From Fulvimonas sp. R45 (lineage in GTDB: Bacteria > Pseudomonadota > Gammaproteobacteria > Xanthomonadales > Rhodanobacteraceae): 64,000 nucleotides of DNA. The stretch spans positions 186,001 through 250,000 of the forward strand of contig NZ_JASERU010000001.1 of NCBI RefSeq assembly GCF_030504985.1. Reading direction: 5' to 3'. Positions 1-11,610 of the stretch are shown piece by piece. Under the pieces are notes generated by a model that saw only the letters and a program-made list of their open reading frames with translations, made no database searches and was not told where the DNA came from. A program made the position numbers and the translations under genes. How positions within the stretch are numbered: position 1 is the first letter of the stretch; each line of letters begins with the position of its first letter.

Positions 1-1629
1 TCGCCTGCGCGTCCAGGCCGCCGTTGCCCGGCGCCACGCCGAGCTGGGCCAGGCCCACAGCATTGGCGCCCACCGGCAGCTCGTCGTAACCGGCGCCGGT
101 GGCTTCGGCGACGAAACGGGCGAGCGCGCGCAGCCAGGACGCCTGCGGGTGGGTGACCGCCGCCTCGCCGAGAATCACCACCGCCTTGCCGGCCTTCAGC
201 GCGGCGATGGCGTCGCTGTCGCCCTGGTCGCCGGATGCGCCGGCGATGGCGTCGGCCAGCGCCGCCGGGGCCGCGGCCCCGGACGCCACGGCGGCCTTGG
301 CCAGCGCCAGCAGCGCGTCGACCATGCCCTGCGGCGGCACGATCTCGGCACCGGCCAGCGCGTAGTTGAACTCGAAGTCGGCCGGGTTGACCGCGAACAC
401 CCTGGCGCCCTTCTTCACCGCCTGGTGCAGGCGATGGTTGAGCAGCGGCATCTCGCGGCGCAGGTCGGAGCCGACCAGCAGCGCGGCGCGCACCTGCGAC
501 ACCTCGGCCACCGGCACGCCGAAACGCACGGCCGCGGCGTTGTCGGCGAAGTCGAGCTGGCGCAGGCGGTGGTCGACGTGGGCGCTGCCCAGGCCGCGCG
601 CGAGGCGCAGCAGCAGGTCAGCCTCCTCGTTGGTGGTGGCCGGATGCACCAGCACGCCCAGCTCGCTGCCCGGCACGCTCTTCAACGCTTCGGCGGCGGT
701 GCCCAGCGCGTCCTCCCAGGTGGTCGGCTGCCACTGGCCGTTGCGCTTCACTTCCGGCACGCCGGCACGGTCGGCCGCGTACATGCCCTGGTGGCTGTAG
801 CGGTCGCGGTCGGACAGCCAGCACTCGTTGATCGCTTCGTTGTCGCGCGGCACCGTGCGCAGCACCTCGCCACGGCGGGTGTGCAGCCACAGGTTCGAGC
901 CCAGCGCGTCGTGCCAGGCGACCGACGGTTTGGCGATCAGCTCCCAGGCCCGCGCCTTGAACTGGAACGGCTTGTTGGTGAGCGCGCCCACCGGGCAGAC
1001 GTCGATGATGTTGCCCGACAGCTCGGTCTCCACCGTCTTGCCGATGTAGGTGCCGATCTGCAGGTTCTCGCCGCGGCTCATGCCGCCCAGCTCGTAGCTG
1101 CCGGCGATCTCGCTGGTGAAGCGCACGCAACGCGTGCACTGGATGCAGCGGGTCATCTCGGTGGCGACCAGCGGCCCGAGGTTCTCGTCGGCAATGGTGC
1201 GCTTGCGCTCGGTGTAGCGCGACACGCTGCGTCCGTAGCCCAGCGCCACGTCCTGCAGCTCGCACTCGCCGCCCTGGTCGCAGATCGGGCAATCCAGCGG
1301 GTGGTTGATCAGAAGGAACTCCATCACGTCCTTCTGGAACTTCAGCGCCTTGTCCGAACGCGTGGTGACCTTCATGCCCTCGCCCACCGGCGTGGCGCAG
1401 GCCGGCTGCGGCTTGGGCATCGGGCGGCCGCCCATCTCCACGTCGACCAGGCACATGCGGCAGTTGGCGGCGATCGGCAGCTTGCGGTGGTAGCAGAAGC
1501 GCGGGATGGCGACGCCGATGGCGTCGGCCGCCTCGATGATCATCGCGCCCTTGCGGACCTGCGTGGGCTTGCCGTCGATCTCGATGTTGACGAGGTCGGG
1601 CGCGGCATTGCTGGTTGGCTGCGCACTCA

Positions 1630-1630
<1 letters not shown>
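1..1630 (-). CDS. nuoG: NADH-quinone oxidoreductase subunit G, C-terminal part outside window
   Basis: Large iron-sulfur subunit of complex I; it passes electrons from the FMN/NuoE-NuoF module towards NuoB. About 543 codons are present; the gene continues beyond base 1. The N-terminal ferredoxin-like domain has [2Fe-2S] cysteines C46, C57, C60 and C78; next comes the N3 motif (H110, C114, C117, C123) and then a CIQCTRC [4Fe-4S] motif near residue 160, followed by the start of the molybdopterin-oxidoreductase-like domain. The ATG shares one base with the nuoF stop (TGATG), so the two are probably translationally coupled. Last visible gene of the nuo operon; nuoH-N presumably lie beyond the edge. 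Confidence 0.97.
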
Positions 1631-2967
<1,337 letters not shown>

Positions 2968-2974
2968 GTCGCGC

Positions 2975-3502
2975 TTACTCCAGGCCGTCCAGAATCTGGT
3001 CGAGCTTCTCGGGGGTGATCCGCTCGTGGTAGTGGCCGTTCACCGTCATCGCCGGCGCGTACACGCAGGCGGCGATGCATTCCTCCTCCTGCTTGAGGTA
3101 GACGCGGCCGTCCGGGGTGCTCTCGCCGAGCTTGATGCCCAGCTTCTTCTCGCAGTGCCTCACCAGGTCCTCGGCGCCGTTGAGCCAGCACGAGATGTTG
3201 GTGCAGATCGCCACGTTGTTGCGGCCCACCGGCTTCGTCTCCAGCATCGAATAGAAGCTGGCCACCTCGTAGGCCCACACCGCGGGCAGGTCGAGGTACT
3301 TCGCCACCGCCGTGATCAGCTCGTCGGTGAGGAAGCCCTTGTTCTGCTCCTGCGCGGCGAACAGCGCCTGGATCAGCGCCGAGCGCCTGCGGTCCGGCGG
3401 GAACTTGGTCAGCCAGTGGTCGATGTGCTGGCGCGTGTGCTCGTCGAGCACGACGAGCGGATCGACGTTCTTGACCTGGTCGTAATGTCCGGTGGCTTTC
3501 AT
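2975..3502 (-). CDS. nuoE: NADH-quinone oxidoreductase subunit E
   Basis: 175-residue thioredoxin-fold subunit that binds the off-path [2Fe-2S] cluster N1a. Ligands are visible as C100-x4-C105 (CTNISC) and C142-x3-C146 (ECIAAC). The N-terminal helical domain precedes the ferredoxin fold, as usual. It sits between nuoD (21 bp upstream) and nuoF (7 bp downstream) in the nuo operon. Nothing unusual. Confidence 0.98.
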   Translation of the reverse strand: MKATGHYDQVKNVDPLVVLDEHTRQHIDHWLTKFPPDRRRSALIQALFAAQEQNKGFLTDELITAVAKYLDLPAVWAYEVASFYSMLETKPVGRNNVAICTNISCWLNGAEDLVRHCEKKLGIKLGESTPDGRVYLKQEEECIAACVYAPAMTVNGHYHERITPEKLDQILDGLE

Positions 3503-3523
3503 GCGTTTCTCCGTCGTGCCGGC

Positions 3524-4780
3524 TCAGCGATCGACTTCGCCGAACACGAGGTCATAAGTGCCGATCATCGCCACCACGTCGGCCAGCAGGTGGCCGCGCA
3601 CGATGGCGTCGATCGAGGACAGGTGGGCGAAGCCCGGCGCGCGCAGGTGCACGCGGAACGGCTTGTTGGCGCCGTCGGAGACCAGGTAGCAGCCGAACTC
3701 GCCCTTCGGCGCCTCGACCGCGCAGTAGGTCTCGCCGGCCGGCACGCCGTAGCCCTCGGTGAACAGCTTGAAGTGGTGGATGAGCGCTTCCATGCTCTCC
3801 TTCATCTCCTCGCGCTTCGGCGGGGCGACCTTGTAGTTCTCCACCATCACCGGCCCGGGGTTGGTCTTCAGCCACTGCACGCACTGCCGGATGATGCGGT
3901 TGGACTGGCGCATCTCCTCGACGCGCACCAGGTAGCGGTCGTAGCAGTCGCCGTTGACGCCCACCGGGATGTCGAAGTCCATCTCGGCGTACTTGGCGTA
4001 GGGCTGCTTCTTGCGCAGGTCCCACGCCACGCCGGAGCCGCGCAGCATCGCGCCGGTCATGCCCCACTGCTGGGCGACTTCCGGCGGGATCACGCCGATG
4101 CCCACCGTGCGCTGCTTCCAGATGCGGTTGGTGGTGAGCAGTTCCTCGTACTCGTCCACCTTGGTCGGGAAGTCGGCGGTGAAGGCCTCGAGGTAGTCGA
4201 GCATGGAACCCTCGCGCCAGCGGTTCAGGCGCTTCAGGTCGTTGCCCTTGTGCCAGGGCGACTCGCGGTACTGCGGCATCTGCGCCGGCAGGTCGCGGTA
4301 GACGCCGCCGGGGCGGTAGTAGGTGGCGTGCATGCGCGCGCCGGAGACCGCCTCGTAGCAGTCCATCAGCTCCTCGCGCTCGCGGAAGGCGTACAGGAAC
4401 ACCGCCATCGCGCCGAGGTCGAGCGCGTTCGAGCCGATCCACATCAGGTGGTTGAGGATGCGGGTGATCTCGTCGAACATCGTGCGGATGTACTGCGCGC
4501 GCTCGGGCGCCTCGATGCCCAGCAGGGTCTCGATCGCGCGCACGTAGGCGTGCTCGTTGCACATCATCGACACGTAGTCGAGGCGGTCCATGTAGCCGAT
4601 CGACTGGTTGAACGGCTTGGACTCGGCCAGCTTCTCGGTGCCGCGGTGGAGCAGGCCGATGTGCGGGTCGGCGCGGACGATGGTCTCGCCGTCCATCTCC
4701 AGCACCAGGCGCAGCACGCCGTGCGCGGCCGGGTGCTGCGGGCCGAAGTTCATCGTGTAGTTGCGGATTTCCTGGGCCAT
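3524..4780 (-). CDS. nuoD: NADH-quinone oxidoreductase subunit D (49 kDa type)
   Basis: 418-residue connecting-arm subunit; together with NuoB it forms the quinone-binding pocket. The N-terminal segment [15 protein letters not shown] (12-26) contains the conserved HPAAHG quinone-site loop, and the protein ends in the family signature DLVFGEVDR. It is a separate gene, not the NuoCD fusion of enterobacteria, which matches the Xanthomonadales arrangement. One base separates it from the nuoC stop, so translation is probably coupled. Confidence 0.98.
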   Translation of the reverse strand: MAQEIRNYTMNFGPQHPAAHGVLRLVLEMDGETIVRADPHIGLLHRGTEKLAESKPFNQSIGYMDRLDYVSMMCNEHAYVRAIETLLGIEAPERAQYIRTMFDEITRILNHLMWIGSNALDLGAMAVFLYAFREREELMDCYEAVSGARMHATYYRPGGVYRDLPAQMPQYRESPWHKGNDLKRLNRWREGSMLDYLEAFTADFPTKVDEYEELLTTNRIWKQRTVGIGVIPPEVAQQWGMTGAMLRGSGVAWDLRKKQPYAKYAEMDFDIPVGVNGDCYDRYLVRVEEMRQSNRIIRQCVQWLKTNPGPVMVENYKVAPPKREEMKESMEALIHHFKLFTEGYGVPAGETYCAVEAPKGEFGCYLVSDGANKPFRVHLRAPGFAHLSSIDAIVRGHLLADVVAMIGTYDLVFGEVDR

Positions 4781-4781
4781 C

Positions 4782-5510
4782 TCAATTCTCCCGCCAGTGG
4801 TCGGCGGCTTCGGCCTTGGCCTGGGCGAGGTCGGCGTCGTCGCGGATGGTGCGCGGCACCAGCACGCGCGGCTCGATCGACACGGGTTCGTAGATGACGC
4901 GCTTCTGCTCGGGGTCGTAGCGCACTTCCACGTTGCCGATCAGCGGGAAATCCTTGCGGAACGGATGCCCCACGAAGCCGTAGTCGGTGAGGATGCGGCG
5001 CAGGTCCGGATGGCCTTCGAAGATGATGCCGTACATGTCGAACGCCTCGCGCTCGAACCAGTTGACGCCCGGCCAGATGCCAGTGACCGAGGGCACCACC
5101 GGCAGCGCGTCGTCGGCGCAGAACACGCGCAGGCGCAGGCGCCGGTTGTTCTCCACCGACAGCAGGTGGATCACCGCGGCGTAGCGGCGCGGCTGGCCCA
5201 CGTCGCGCGGGCGGTCGTCCCAGCGGAAGCGGCCCACCGCCTCGCCTTCCACGCCGCGCGAGAAGCCGGTCCAGGAGACGTCGCTGGTGTCCCACTCGGT
5301 CTGGCCGTAGCCCAGGTAGTCGACGCCGCACAGATCGATCAGCTCGCCGAAGCGGAACTCCGGCTCGTCGCGCAGCGCCGCGGCCACCGCGAGCAGGTCG
5401 GCGGCCGCCAGCTCGGCGGTGGTCTCGTTGCGGACGACGCTGATCTTCAGCGTGTCGCCGAACCGCGCGGCGAGGCGCCCGGCCAGCGAGGTCTTGGAAG
5501 TATCGGTCAT
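4782..5510 (-). CDS. nuoC: NADH-quinone oxidoreductase subunit C (30 kDa type)
   Basis: 242-residue peripheral-arm subunit that docks NuoD; it binds no cofactor. The 30-kDa signature is visible in the middle ([20 protein letters not shown], followed by [15 protein letters not shown]). It lies 13 bp after nuoB and 1 bp before nuoD. Separate nuoC and nuoD genes are the ancestral state. Confidence 0.98.
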   Translation of the reverse strand: MTDTSKTSLAGRLAARFGDTLKISVVRNETTAELAAADLLAVAAALRDEPEFRFGELIDLCGVDYLGYGQTEWDTSDVSWTGFSRGVEGEAVGRFRWDDRPRDVGQPRRYAAVIHLLSVENNRRLRLRVFCADDALPVVPSVTGIWPGVNWFEREAFDMYGIIFEGHPDLRRILTDYGFVGHPFRKDFPLIGNVEVRYDPEQKRVIYEPVSIEPRVLVPRTIRDDADLAQAKAEAADHWREN

Positions 5511-5523
5511 GATGGCTCGTGCC

Positions 5524-6071
<548 letters not shown>

Positions 6072-6081
<10 letters not shown>

Positions 6082-6428
6082 TCGAGCGCTCCCTTCTTCC
6101 AGACGTAGGCGAAGCCGATCACCAGCAGCAGCAGGAACAGCGCCATCTCGATCAGCGCCACGATGCCGATCTGCTTGAACACCACCGCCCACGGGAACAG
6201 GAAGGCGATTTCCAGGTCGAAGATGATGAACAGGATCGCCAGCAGGTAGTAGCGCACGTCGAAGCGCATGCGGGCATCCTCGAACGCCTCGAAGCCGCAC
6301 TCGTACGGCGAGAGCTTTTCCGACTCGGGACGACGCGGACCGGCAAGCATGCCGATCACCAGCAGCGCGATGCCGAGGCCGGCGGCGACGAGGATGAACA
6401 GGAGAACTGGCCAGTATTCGGCAAGCAC
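6072..6428 (-). CDS. nuoA: NADH-quinone oxidoreductase subunit A
   Basis: 118-residue integral membrane subunit with three transmembrane helices (about residues 5-28, 62-82, 88-110) and the conserved loop [20 protein letters not shown]. It is the first gene of the nuo operon. No ATG is available at the N-terminus; the GTG at 6428 gives the expected start (M)LAEYWPVLL and has a GGAGG Shine-Dalgarno 11 bases upstream. Upstream of it is a 346-bp gap with a candidate promoter. Confidence 0.95.
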
Positions 6429-6774
6429 GATGAAACTTACCTCCGCGCCGCGGGGCGCATCAGCGACCGTCGGGGAAACGGTCCGGAACCTCGGGACAGG
6501 CCTTGCGGCCACGATCGTCCGCACGCGCCGCGGCGGACATCCGGAATTCCACGATACAAATTCGGGAATCCCGGCATTGTACCAGCGCGTATAGGTATGC
6601 CGACAAGCCTTGACTGTCGTGGCAGCGTGACGGATGCGCCGCGGCGGCCGAGGCCGCGGGCCCGCCGCAACCCCTGTCCACGGATGCGCCGCACTGCCGG
6701 GCGCGCAAGTGCCTGATCGGCTGACGCGAATTCCTTCCGGGGCCGGGACGAGCGCGGGCGACGGCCGCGGACGG
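6429..6774. other. nuo upstream intergenic region (346 bp)
   Basis: Gap between pilZ and nuoA. It holds the candidate nuo promoter and the nuoA Shine-Dalgarno. Open frames across it have poor codon structure and look non-coding. The tpiA-secG-tRNA-Leu arrangement that I recall preceding nuo in Xanthomonas is absent; here nuo directly follows the fab/pil run. Confidence 0.6.
6576..6606 (-). promoter_or_regulatory. candidate nuo operon promoter
   Basis: On the minus strand, an extended -10 element TGGTACAAT (hexamer TACAAT at 6581-6576) is preceded by TTGTCG at 6606-6601 with a 19-base spacer. The start of transcription would fall near 6569, leaving a leader of about 140 bases before nuoA. The extended TGn motif can compensate for the long spacer. 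Pattern only; not tested. Confidence 0.4.
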
Positions 6775-7131
6775 CTACATGGTGAGCGTGGGTCGCTCCG
6801 AGCCCAGCAGGCCGGCCAGCAGCGCCTCGATGCGGCTGCGCGCGGCCTCGCCGTCGGGCGATTCGTTGAACTGCACGCCGATGCCGGCCACGCGGCCATT
6901 GCCCTGCGCGCTGGGCGGCGTCACCCACGCCACCTTGCCCGCCACCGACAGGCGCTCGCCCGCGCTTTCCAGGTTGACCAGCAGCACCACCTCGTCGCCC
7001 AGCGCATAGCTCTGCGTGGTGGCCGCGAACAGGCCGCCCTGCTTGAGGAACGGCATGTAGGCGCCGTACAGCGCGTAGGTGTCCTTGAATTTCAGCGAGA
7101 TGATGCCCTGGCGGGCAACGGCGGGATTCAT
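6775..7131 (-). CDS. pilZ: PilZ protein, type IV pilus biogenesis
   Basis: 118-residue single-domain PilZ protein of the type IV pilus type. It starts [17 protein letters not shown], keeps the beta-barrel pattern ([18 protein letters not shown]) and the C-terminal GIGVQFN strand, but lacks the RxxxR...D/NxSxxG c-di-GMP-binding motifs, as PilZ orthologues in Xanthomonas and Pseudomonas do. In those bacteria it is needed for twitching motility and binds the PilB-FimX system. Its position downstream of holB fits the conserved tmk-holB-pilZ order, here interrupted by a PIG-L gene. Confidence 0.93.
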   Translation of the reverse strand: MNPAVARQGIISLKFKDTYALYGAYMPFLKQGGLFAATTQSYALGDEVVLLVNLESAGERLSVAGKVAWVTPPSAQGNGRVAGIGVQFNESPDGEAARSRIEALLAGLLGSERPTLTM

Positions 7132-7226
7132 GCCTGTTCCTGTGCGTGGCGGCGAGGGCCTGCCGGCATCCTAGCGACGCCCCGCGTCCCGCGCAAAGAC
7201 GCGTGCGCCGCGGTGCGAACGGCGGC

Positions 7227-8141
7227 TCACAAGCGGCACCAGCCCCAGTGGTCGAAGATCCACGGCGAACGGGCGTCCAGGTACAGCTTGGCGAAGCGCG
7301 GCCCGTCCGCCGGCGGCAGTTCCAGCCGGTAGCCGCCGGCGTCGCGGCGCAACGGAGCGGCGCGCCAGGCCAGGTCGCGCACGCCGCCGGCCTCGGCCAC
7401 CAGCAGGCGGAGGAACGGGTGCAGCAGGACCGGCGGTCGCCATGGCAGCCGGCCGTCGCCGGCCGCCGGCGCGGCATCCACCGGCTCGTGGCGTTCCGGC
7501 CGCATCGCCAGGCGGCGCAGGCGGCCGCCGCTCAGCGCGGTCTGGCTGGCGTGCTCGGCCAGCGCGGCCAGCTTGCGCCGCTGCTGCGGCGCGCCGCCCG
7601 CCCCGTCTCCGCCGGGCGACGCGGCACGCGGCGCGTGCACGGGATAGGCCAGCAACTCGGGCATGGCCGCCCGGCCGGCCAGCGCCAGCCGGCACAGCAC
7701 GTGCGCCGCGCCGTGGTCGGGATGGCGGTCGTCCAGCGCGGGCAGCAGCAACAGGCCGGGCGCGAAGGCCCCGATGGCCGCGCCCAGCGACGCCAGCGCC
7801 TCCGGCGCCCGCTCGCGCAGCAGCCCGGTCAGGCCCATGTCGGGCCAGCCCATGGCCTCGAGCGCGTCCACCCGCACGCCCAGCCGCGCCAGCGCACGGA
7901 CGGCCTCGCCCCGGCGCCGCAAGCCCCAGCGCTGGCGGTCTCCGGCACGGATCCGCCAGCGCCGTTCCAGCCAGCGCTGCGGCCAGGGATTGTCATCGCC
8001 GTCGGTGAGCAGCAGCACGCGCACCGCGCCGCCGGCCGCCAGCACCTGCTGGATCAGCAGGCCGGCGGCCAGCGTCTCGTCGTCGGGGTGCGGTGCCACC
8101 ACCAGCAGGCGGGTTTGCGGGGAGAAGGCAGGCATCGGCAT
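7227..8141 (-). CDS. PIG-L (LmbE-like) deacetylase family protein
   Basis: 304-residue zinc-dependent deacetylase-like protein. The N-terminal motif VVAPHPDDETLAAG (zinc ligands His-Pro-Asp-Asp) and the second site DRHPDHGAAH are intact, so it should be catalytically competent. Family members remove acetyl groups from N-acetylglucosamine-linked substrates; the substrate here cannot be told. The C-terminal 60 residues form an extra Trp/Arg-rich segment. Two in-frame ATGs (8141, 8135) are possible; no strong ribosome site is visible at either. It lies between holB (52 bp) and pilZ (95 bp) in the same direction. Confidence 0.85.
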   Translation of the reverse strand: MPMPAFSPQTRLLVVAPHPDDETLAAGLLIQQVLAAGGAVRVLLLTDGDDNPWPQRWLERRWRIRAGDRQRWGLRRRGEAVRALARLGVRVDALEAMGWPDMGLTGLLRERAPEALASLGAAIGAFAPGLLLLPALDDRHPDHGAAHVLCRLALAGRAAMPELLAYPVHAPRAASPGGDGAGGAPQQRRKLAALAEHASQTALSGGRLRRLAMRPERHEPVDAAPAAGDGRLPWRPPVLLHPFLRLLVAEAGGVRDLAWRAAPLRRDAGGYRLELPPADGPRFAKLYLDARSPWIFDHWGWCRL

Positions 8142-8193
8142 CAAGGTAAGCGCCGGAGCATCCCGAAAGCGTGACGGCCGTGCGCCTGGGTGC

Positions 8194-9126
8194 TCAGCGC
8201 CAGTCGCCGAGCAGTTCCAGCAGCAGCAGGTCGCCGCGCAGCGGACCGCGCAGGGCGTCGCGGGTGCGGTTGGCGCGGTCGTACCAGTGGCCCAGCGCCT
8301 CCGCGTCGAGCGCGCTGGCCAGCGGCCCGGTCCCGCCGCCGGCACGCGCGCGCAGTTCGTCGGCCACCGCCTGGGCGGCGAACCACAGCCGCTGTGCCGG
8401 TTCGCCTTCCAGCCAGCGCCGGACCACGTCCATCGCTTCGCCGCGACCGGCCGCCAGCGCGGCCAGGTCCTTGCGCACGTCCTGTCGCCGCGCCAGCGCA
8501 CCTTCCTGCGCCCAGGCGCAGGCCAGGCCCGGGTTGCCGCCGGCCGCGTCCAGCGCCGCCGCGGCGTCCTGCACGCCTCCGGCCTGCAGCCAGTCCAGCG
8601 CCTGCGCCCGCGGCGGCAGGTTGAACTCGATGCGCTGGCAGCGGCTGCGGATGGTCTGCGGCAGGCGCCACGGCGCGTCGGCGACCAGCACCAGCAGGGT
8701 CTGCCGCGCCGGCTCCTCCAGCGTCTTGAGCAAGGCGTTGGCGGCGGCGGCGTTCATCGCGTCGGCGGGGTCGATGCTGGCCACCTGCCAGCCGCCGAAC
8801 TGGCTCGACGTGGCCAGCCGCGCGGACAGTTCGCGGATCTGGTCGACCACGATCTCGCTTCGCTGCACGCCGTCCTTGCGCAGGCCATAACCCAGTTCCA
8901 CCCGGTCGGGATGGGTGCCGGCATCCAGCAGCAGGCAACTGCGGCAGCGCCCGCAGGCGTCGCCGTCGACCGGCCGTTCGCACAGCAGGCCGCGCACGAA
9001 GCGTTGCAGGAAATCGCGCTTGCCCAGCCCCGCCGGCCCGGCCAGCAGCAGCGCGTGCGGCAGCGCATCGCGCGTGCGGCGCGCCTGCAGCCGCGCCCAG
9101 GCGTCGGCATGCCAGGGCGGCGTCAT
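8194..9126 (-). CDS. holB: DNA polymerase III subunit delta'
   Basis: 310-residue clamp-loader subunit (AAA+ fold). The N-terminus has a P-loop-like GPAGLGKRDF sequence in which the Walker A Thr/Ser is replaced by Arg, typical of the non-ATP-hydrolysing delta'. A zinc-binding module CERPVDGDACGRCRSC follows, and LLKTLEEP and TIRSRCQRIEF are the sensor/arginine-finger region. The ATG overlaps the tmk stop by 4 bases (ATGA). Works with DnaX, also in this window (27927-29597). Confidence 0.96.
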   Translation of the reverse strand: MTPPWHADAWARLQARRTRDALPHALLLAGPAGLGKRDFLQRFVRGLLCERPVDGDACGRCRSCLLLDAGTHPDRVELGYGLRKDGVQRSEIVVDQIRELSARLATSSQFGGWQVASIDPADAMNAAAANALLKTLEEPARQTLLVLVADAPWRLPQTIRSRCQRIEFNLPPRAQALDWLQAGGVQDAAAALDAAGGNPGLACAWAQEGALARRQDVRKDLAALAAGRGEAMDVVRRWLEGEPAQRLWFAAQAVADELRARAGGGTGPLASALDAEALGHWYDRANRTRDALRGPLRGDLLLLELLGDWR

Positions 9127-9761
9127 CGCGGAGTCTCCAGCAGGGGCGCCACCGCATCCCGCGCCGCCTGCAGCACCGCCGCCGGCGGCAGGCCGGCGTC
9201 GAGTACGCGGAAGCGTCCCGGCTCGGCGGCGGCGCGGGCGCGGTAGGCCGCACGCACGCGCTCGAAGAAGGCGTCGGCCTCGGTCTCGATTCGGTCCGCC
9301 TCGCCGCGGCCCGCGGCGCGGGCGCGGCCGGTGGCCACCGGCAGGTCCAGCAGCAGGGTGAGGTCGGGCCGCAGGCCCGCGCAGGCCCATTGTTCCAGCG
9401 CGGCGATGCGTTCGGCCGGCTGGCCGCGCCCGCCGCCCTGGTAGGCGTAGCTGGCGTCCACGTAGCGGTCGCACAGCACCCAGCGACCCGCCGCCAGGGC
9501 CGGCAGGATCGCCTCGCGCACCAGCTGCGCGCGCGAGGCGAACATCAGCAGCAGCTCGCTCTCGGCGCACAGGCCGCGATGCGCGGGGTCGAGCACGATG
9601 CCGCGCACCGCCTCGCCCAGCGGGGTGCCGCCCGGCTCGCGGGTCAGCAGCAGGTCGACGCCGGCCGCCGCGAAGTGCTCGCGCAGGCCGGCCAGCAGGG
9701 TGCTCTTGCCGGCGCCTTCGCCGCCCTCGAGGGTGATGAACTTGCCGCGTGCGAGGGTCAT
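9123..9761 (-). CDS. tmk: Thymidylate kinase
   Basis: 212 residues. Phosphorylates dTMP to dTDP for DNA synthesis. The P-loop GGEGAGKST lies at residues 13-21; the TREPGGTPLGE motif is the substrate-binding DR/TREP segment; and CDRYVDASYAYQGGGRG carries the catalytic Arg and the lid approach. Both ends overlap neighbours by ATGA (mltG before, holB after), so it is embedded in a translationally coupled cluster. Confidence 0.98.
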   Translation of the reverse strand: MTLARGKFITLEGGEGAGKSTLLAGLREHFAAAGVDLLLTREPGGTPLGEAVRGIVLDPAHRGLCAESELLLMFASRAQLVREAILPALAAGRWVLCDRYVDASYAYQGGGRGQPAERIAALEQWACAGLRPDLTLLLDLPVATGRARAAGRGEADRIETEADAFFERVRAAYRARAAAEPGRFRVLDAGLPPAAVLQAARDAVAPLLETPR

Positions 9762-10798
9762 GGGCAGCGCTTCAGCTGGTAGCAGGCCACGTTGCGGTTC
9801 TGCTGGTCGAGGGTGTCGGCGAACACGTGCGTGCCGTCGCCGCGCGCCACGAAGTACAGCGCGGTGCCCGCCGCCGGATGCAGCGCCGCCTCGATCGCCG
9901 CCCTGCCCGGCAGCGCGATCGGCGTGGGCGGCAGGCCCGGCCGGACGTAGGTGTTGTACGGCGTGTCGGTGGTGAGGTCGCTCCTGCGGATGTTGCCGTG
10001 GTAGCTATCGCCCATGCCGTAGATCACGCTGGGGTCGGTCTGCAGCAGCATGTGCTTTTCCAGCCGGCGCACGAACACGCCGGCGATCTTCGCCCGCTCG
10101 TCGGCGCGGCCGGTTTCCTTTTCCACGACGGACGCGAGGATCAGCGCGTCGTAGGGCGTGGCCAGCGGCAGGTCCTTGTCGCGCTGCGGCCACAGCTCGG
10201 CCAGCGTCTTCGCCATCGCGGCGTGCGCGCGCCGGAGGATGTCGAGGTCGCTGTCCCCCTTCACGTAGGCGTAGGTCTCGGGCAGGAAGCGGCCCTCGGC
10301 GCGTTCGCCGGGCGCGCCGATGCGCTGCATGATCGCCGCCTCGTCCAGCCCCGTCGTGTCGTGCTTCAGCTTGGGCGCCTGGCGCAGCAGGTCGAGCATC
10401 TGGCGGAAGGTCCAGCCGTCGACGATGGTGAAGTCGTGCTGCAGCACCTTGCCGCGCGCCATGTCGTCGAGCAGCTGGCGCGGCGTGATGCCGGGCGGCA
10501 GCGCGTACTCGCCCGCATGCAGGCGGCCGGCCACGTGCATGCGCTCGGCCTGCAGCCGCCAGACGAACGGCGCGGCGCGCGTGAAGCCGCGGCGGCGCAG
10601 CTCGCGCACGATCTCCTTGAAGCTGGCGCCACGGCCGATGTCGATGCTCTGCCCCGCCGCGCTCACCTGCAGCGGCGCGACGGCGAAGCGCTGCAGCGCG
10701 AACCAGCCCCAGCCCAGCGCGCCGGCCAGCGCCAGCAGCAGGAGCAGCACGACGGCCCCTGCCCGCACCCTGCCCCGGTTTGTCTTGCGACCCGTCAT
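9758..10798 (-). CDS. mltG: Endolytic murein transglycosylase MltG (YceG)
   Basis: 346-residue inner-membrane lytic transglycosylase thought to set glycan-strand length by cleaving nascent peptidoglycan. One N-terminal membrane anchor (about residues 13-33) is followed by a LysM-like region and the YceG domain; the catalytic glutamate is E226 in ASVVEKETGRADER, and DPSVIYGMGD and TPYNTY..GLPPTPI are family signatures. Overlaps pabC and tmk by ATGA at either end, as in E. coli pabC-yceG-tmk-holB. Confidence 0.97.
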   Translation of the reverse strand: MTGRKTNRGRVRAGAVVLLLLLALAGALGWGWFALQRFAVAPLQVSAAGQSIDIGRGASFKEIVRELRRRGFTRAAPFVWRLQAERMHVAGRLHAGEYALPPGITPRQLLDDMARGKVLQHDFTIVDGWTFRQMLDLLRQAPKLKHDTTGLDEAAIMQRIGAPGERAEGRFLPETYAYVKGDSDLDILRRAHAAMAKTLAELWPQRDKDLPLATPYDALILASVVEKETGRADERAKIAGVFVRRLEKHMLLQTDPSVIYGMGDSYHGNIRRSDLTTDTPYNTYVRPGLPPTPIALPGRAAIEAALHPAAGTALYFVARGDGTHVFADTLDQQNRNVACYQLKRCP

Positions 10799-11610
10799 GC
10801 CTGCTCCGTCGGAAAGCCCAGCGCCGCCCAGTGCGCCTGCAGGGCGCGCGCGACAGGACCGGGAACATACACGTTATCGCCCACGGCCTGAACCGGCAGG
10901 ATGCCGCGCACGCTGGAGGTCAGGAACAGCTCCCCGGCGCGCAGGCATTCGTCCAGCGGCAGGTCGCGCACCTGCGCCCGCGGCAGCGCGTCCAGCACCT
11001 CGGCGCGCGCCACGCCGGCCACGCCGCAGCGATCCAGCGCCGGCGTCGCCGGTACGCCGTCGACCACCGCGAACAGGTTGGCCGAGACCGCCGAGACGAC
11101 GCGCCCGCGCGCGTCGCACAGCAGGCCCTCGGCGACCGCCGGATCGTCCCACTCGGCGCGCGCCAGCACCTGCTCCAGCCGGTTGAGGTGCTTGAGCCCG
11201 GCCAACGCCGGCTGTTCGGCCAGGCGCGTCGCGCACAGGTGCAGCCGGATGCCGTCGCGGTACGCCGACGCGTCCAGCGCCGGCATCGGGAAGGCGGCCA
11301 CGACGCGGGTGGCGTGCGGCGTGGCCGGCATCGCGTAGCCGCGCGCGCCCGTGCCGCGGGTGAGCGTGATGCGCACCACCGCCTGCGCCATGCCCTCGCC
11401 CGCCGCCAGCGCCTCGCGCCACAGCAGCGCAGGATCGGGCATCGGCAATCGCAGGCGCTCGCAGCCATGCGCCAGCCGCCGCATGTGCCGCGGCCACAGC
11501 GGCGCGGCGCGGCCCACGAGGCGGACCGTCTCGAACAGGCCGTCGCCGTACAGCAGGCCGCGGTCCTGCGCGGACACGCGGTCCTGCGGCTGGCCGTCGA
11601 CCAGGATCAT
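10795..11610 (-). CDS. pabC: Aminodeoxychorismate lyase
   Basis: 271-residue class IV PLP enzyme. Splits 4-amino-4-deoxychorismate into p-aminobenzoate and pyruvate for folate synthesis. Signature YGDGLFETVR lies at 21-30 and the PLP lysine is K140 in GLKHLNRLEQV. The start ATG at 11610 overlaps the pabB stop by 4 bases, which places it directly behind its pathway partner. Confidence 0.96.
   Translation of the reverse strand: MILVDGQPQDRVSAQDRGLLYGDGLFETVRLVGRAAPLWPRHMRRLAHGCERLRLPMPDPALLWREALAAGEGMAQAVVRITLTRGTGARGYAMPATPHATRVVAAFPMPALDASAYRDGIRLHLCATRLAEQPALAGLKHLNRLEQVLARAEWDDPAVAEGLLCDARGRVVSAVSANLFAVVDGVPATPALDRCGVAGVARAEVLDALPRAQVRDLPLDECLRAGELFLTSSVRGILPVQAVGDNVYVPGPVARALQAHWAALGFPTEQA

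Noticed and set aside
6429-6774. tRNA-Leu gene upstream of nuoA
   Set aside because: Looked for because it is found there in some relatives; no cloverleaf or T-arm GTTCGAAT sequence present.
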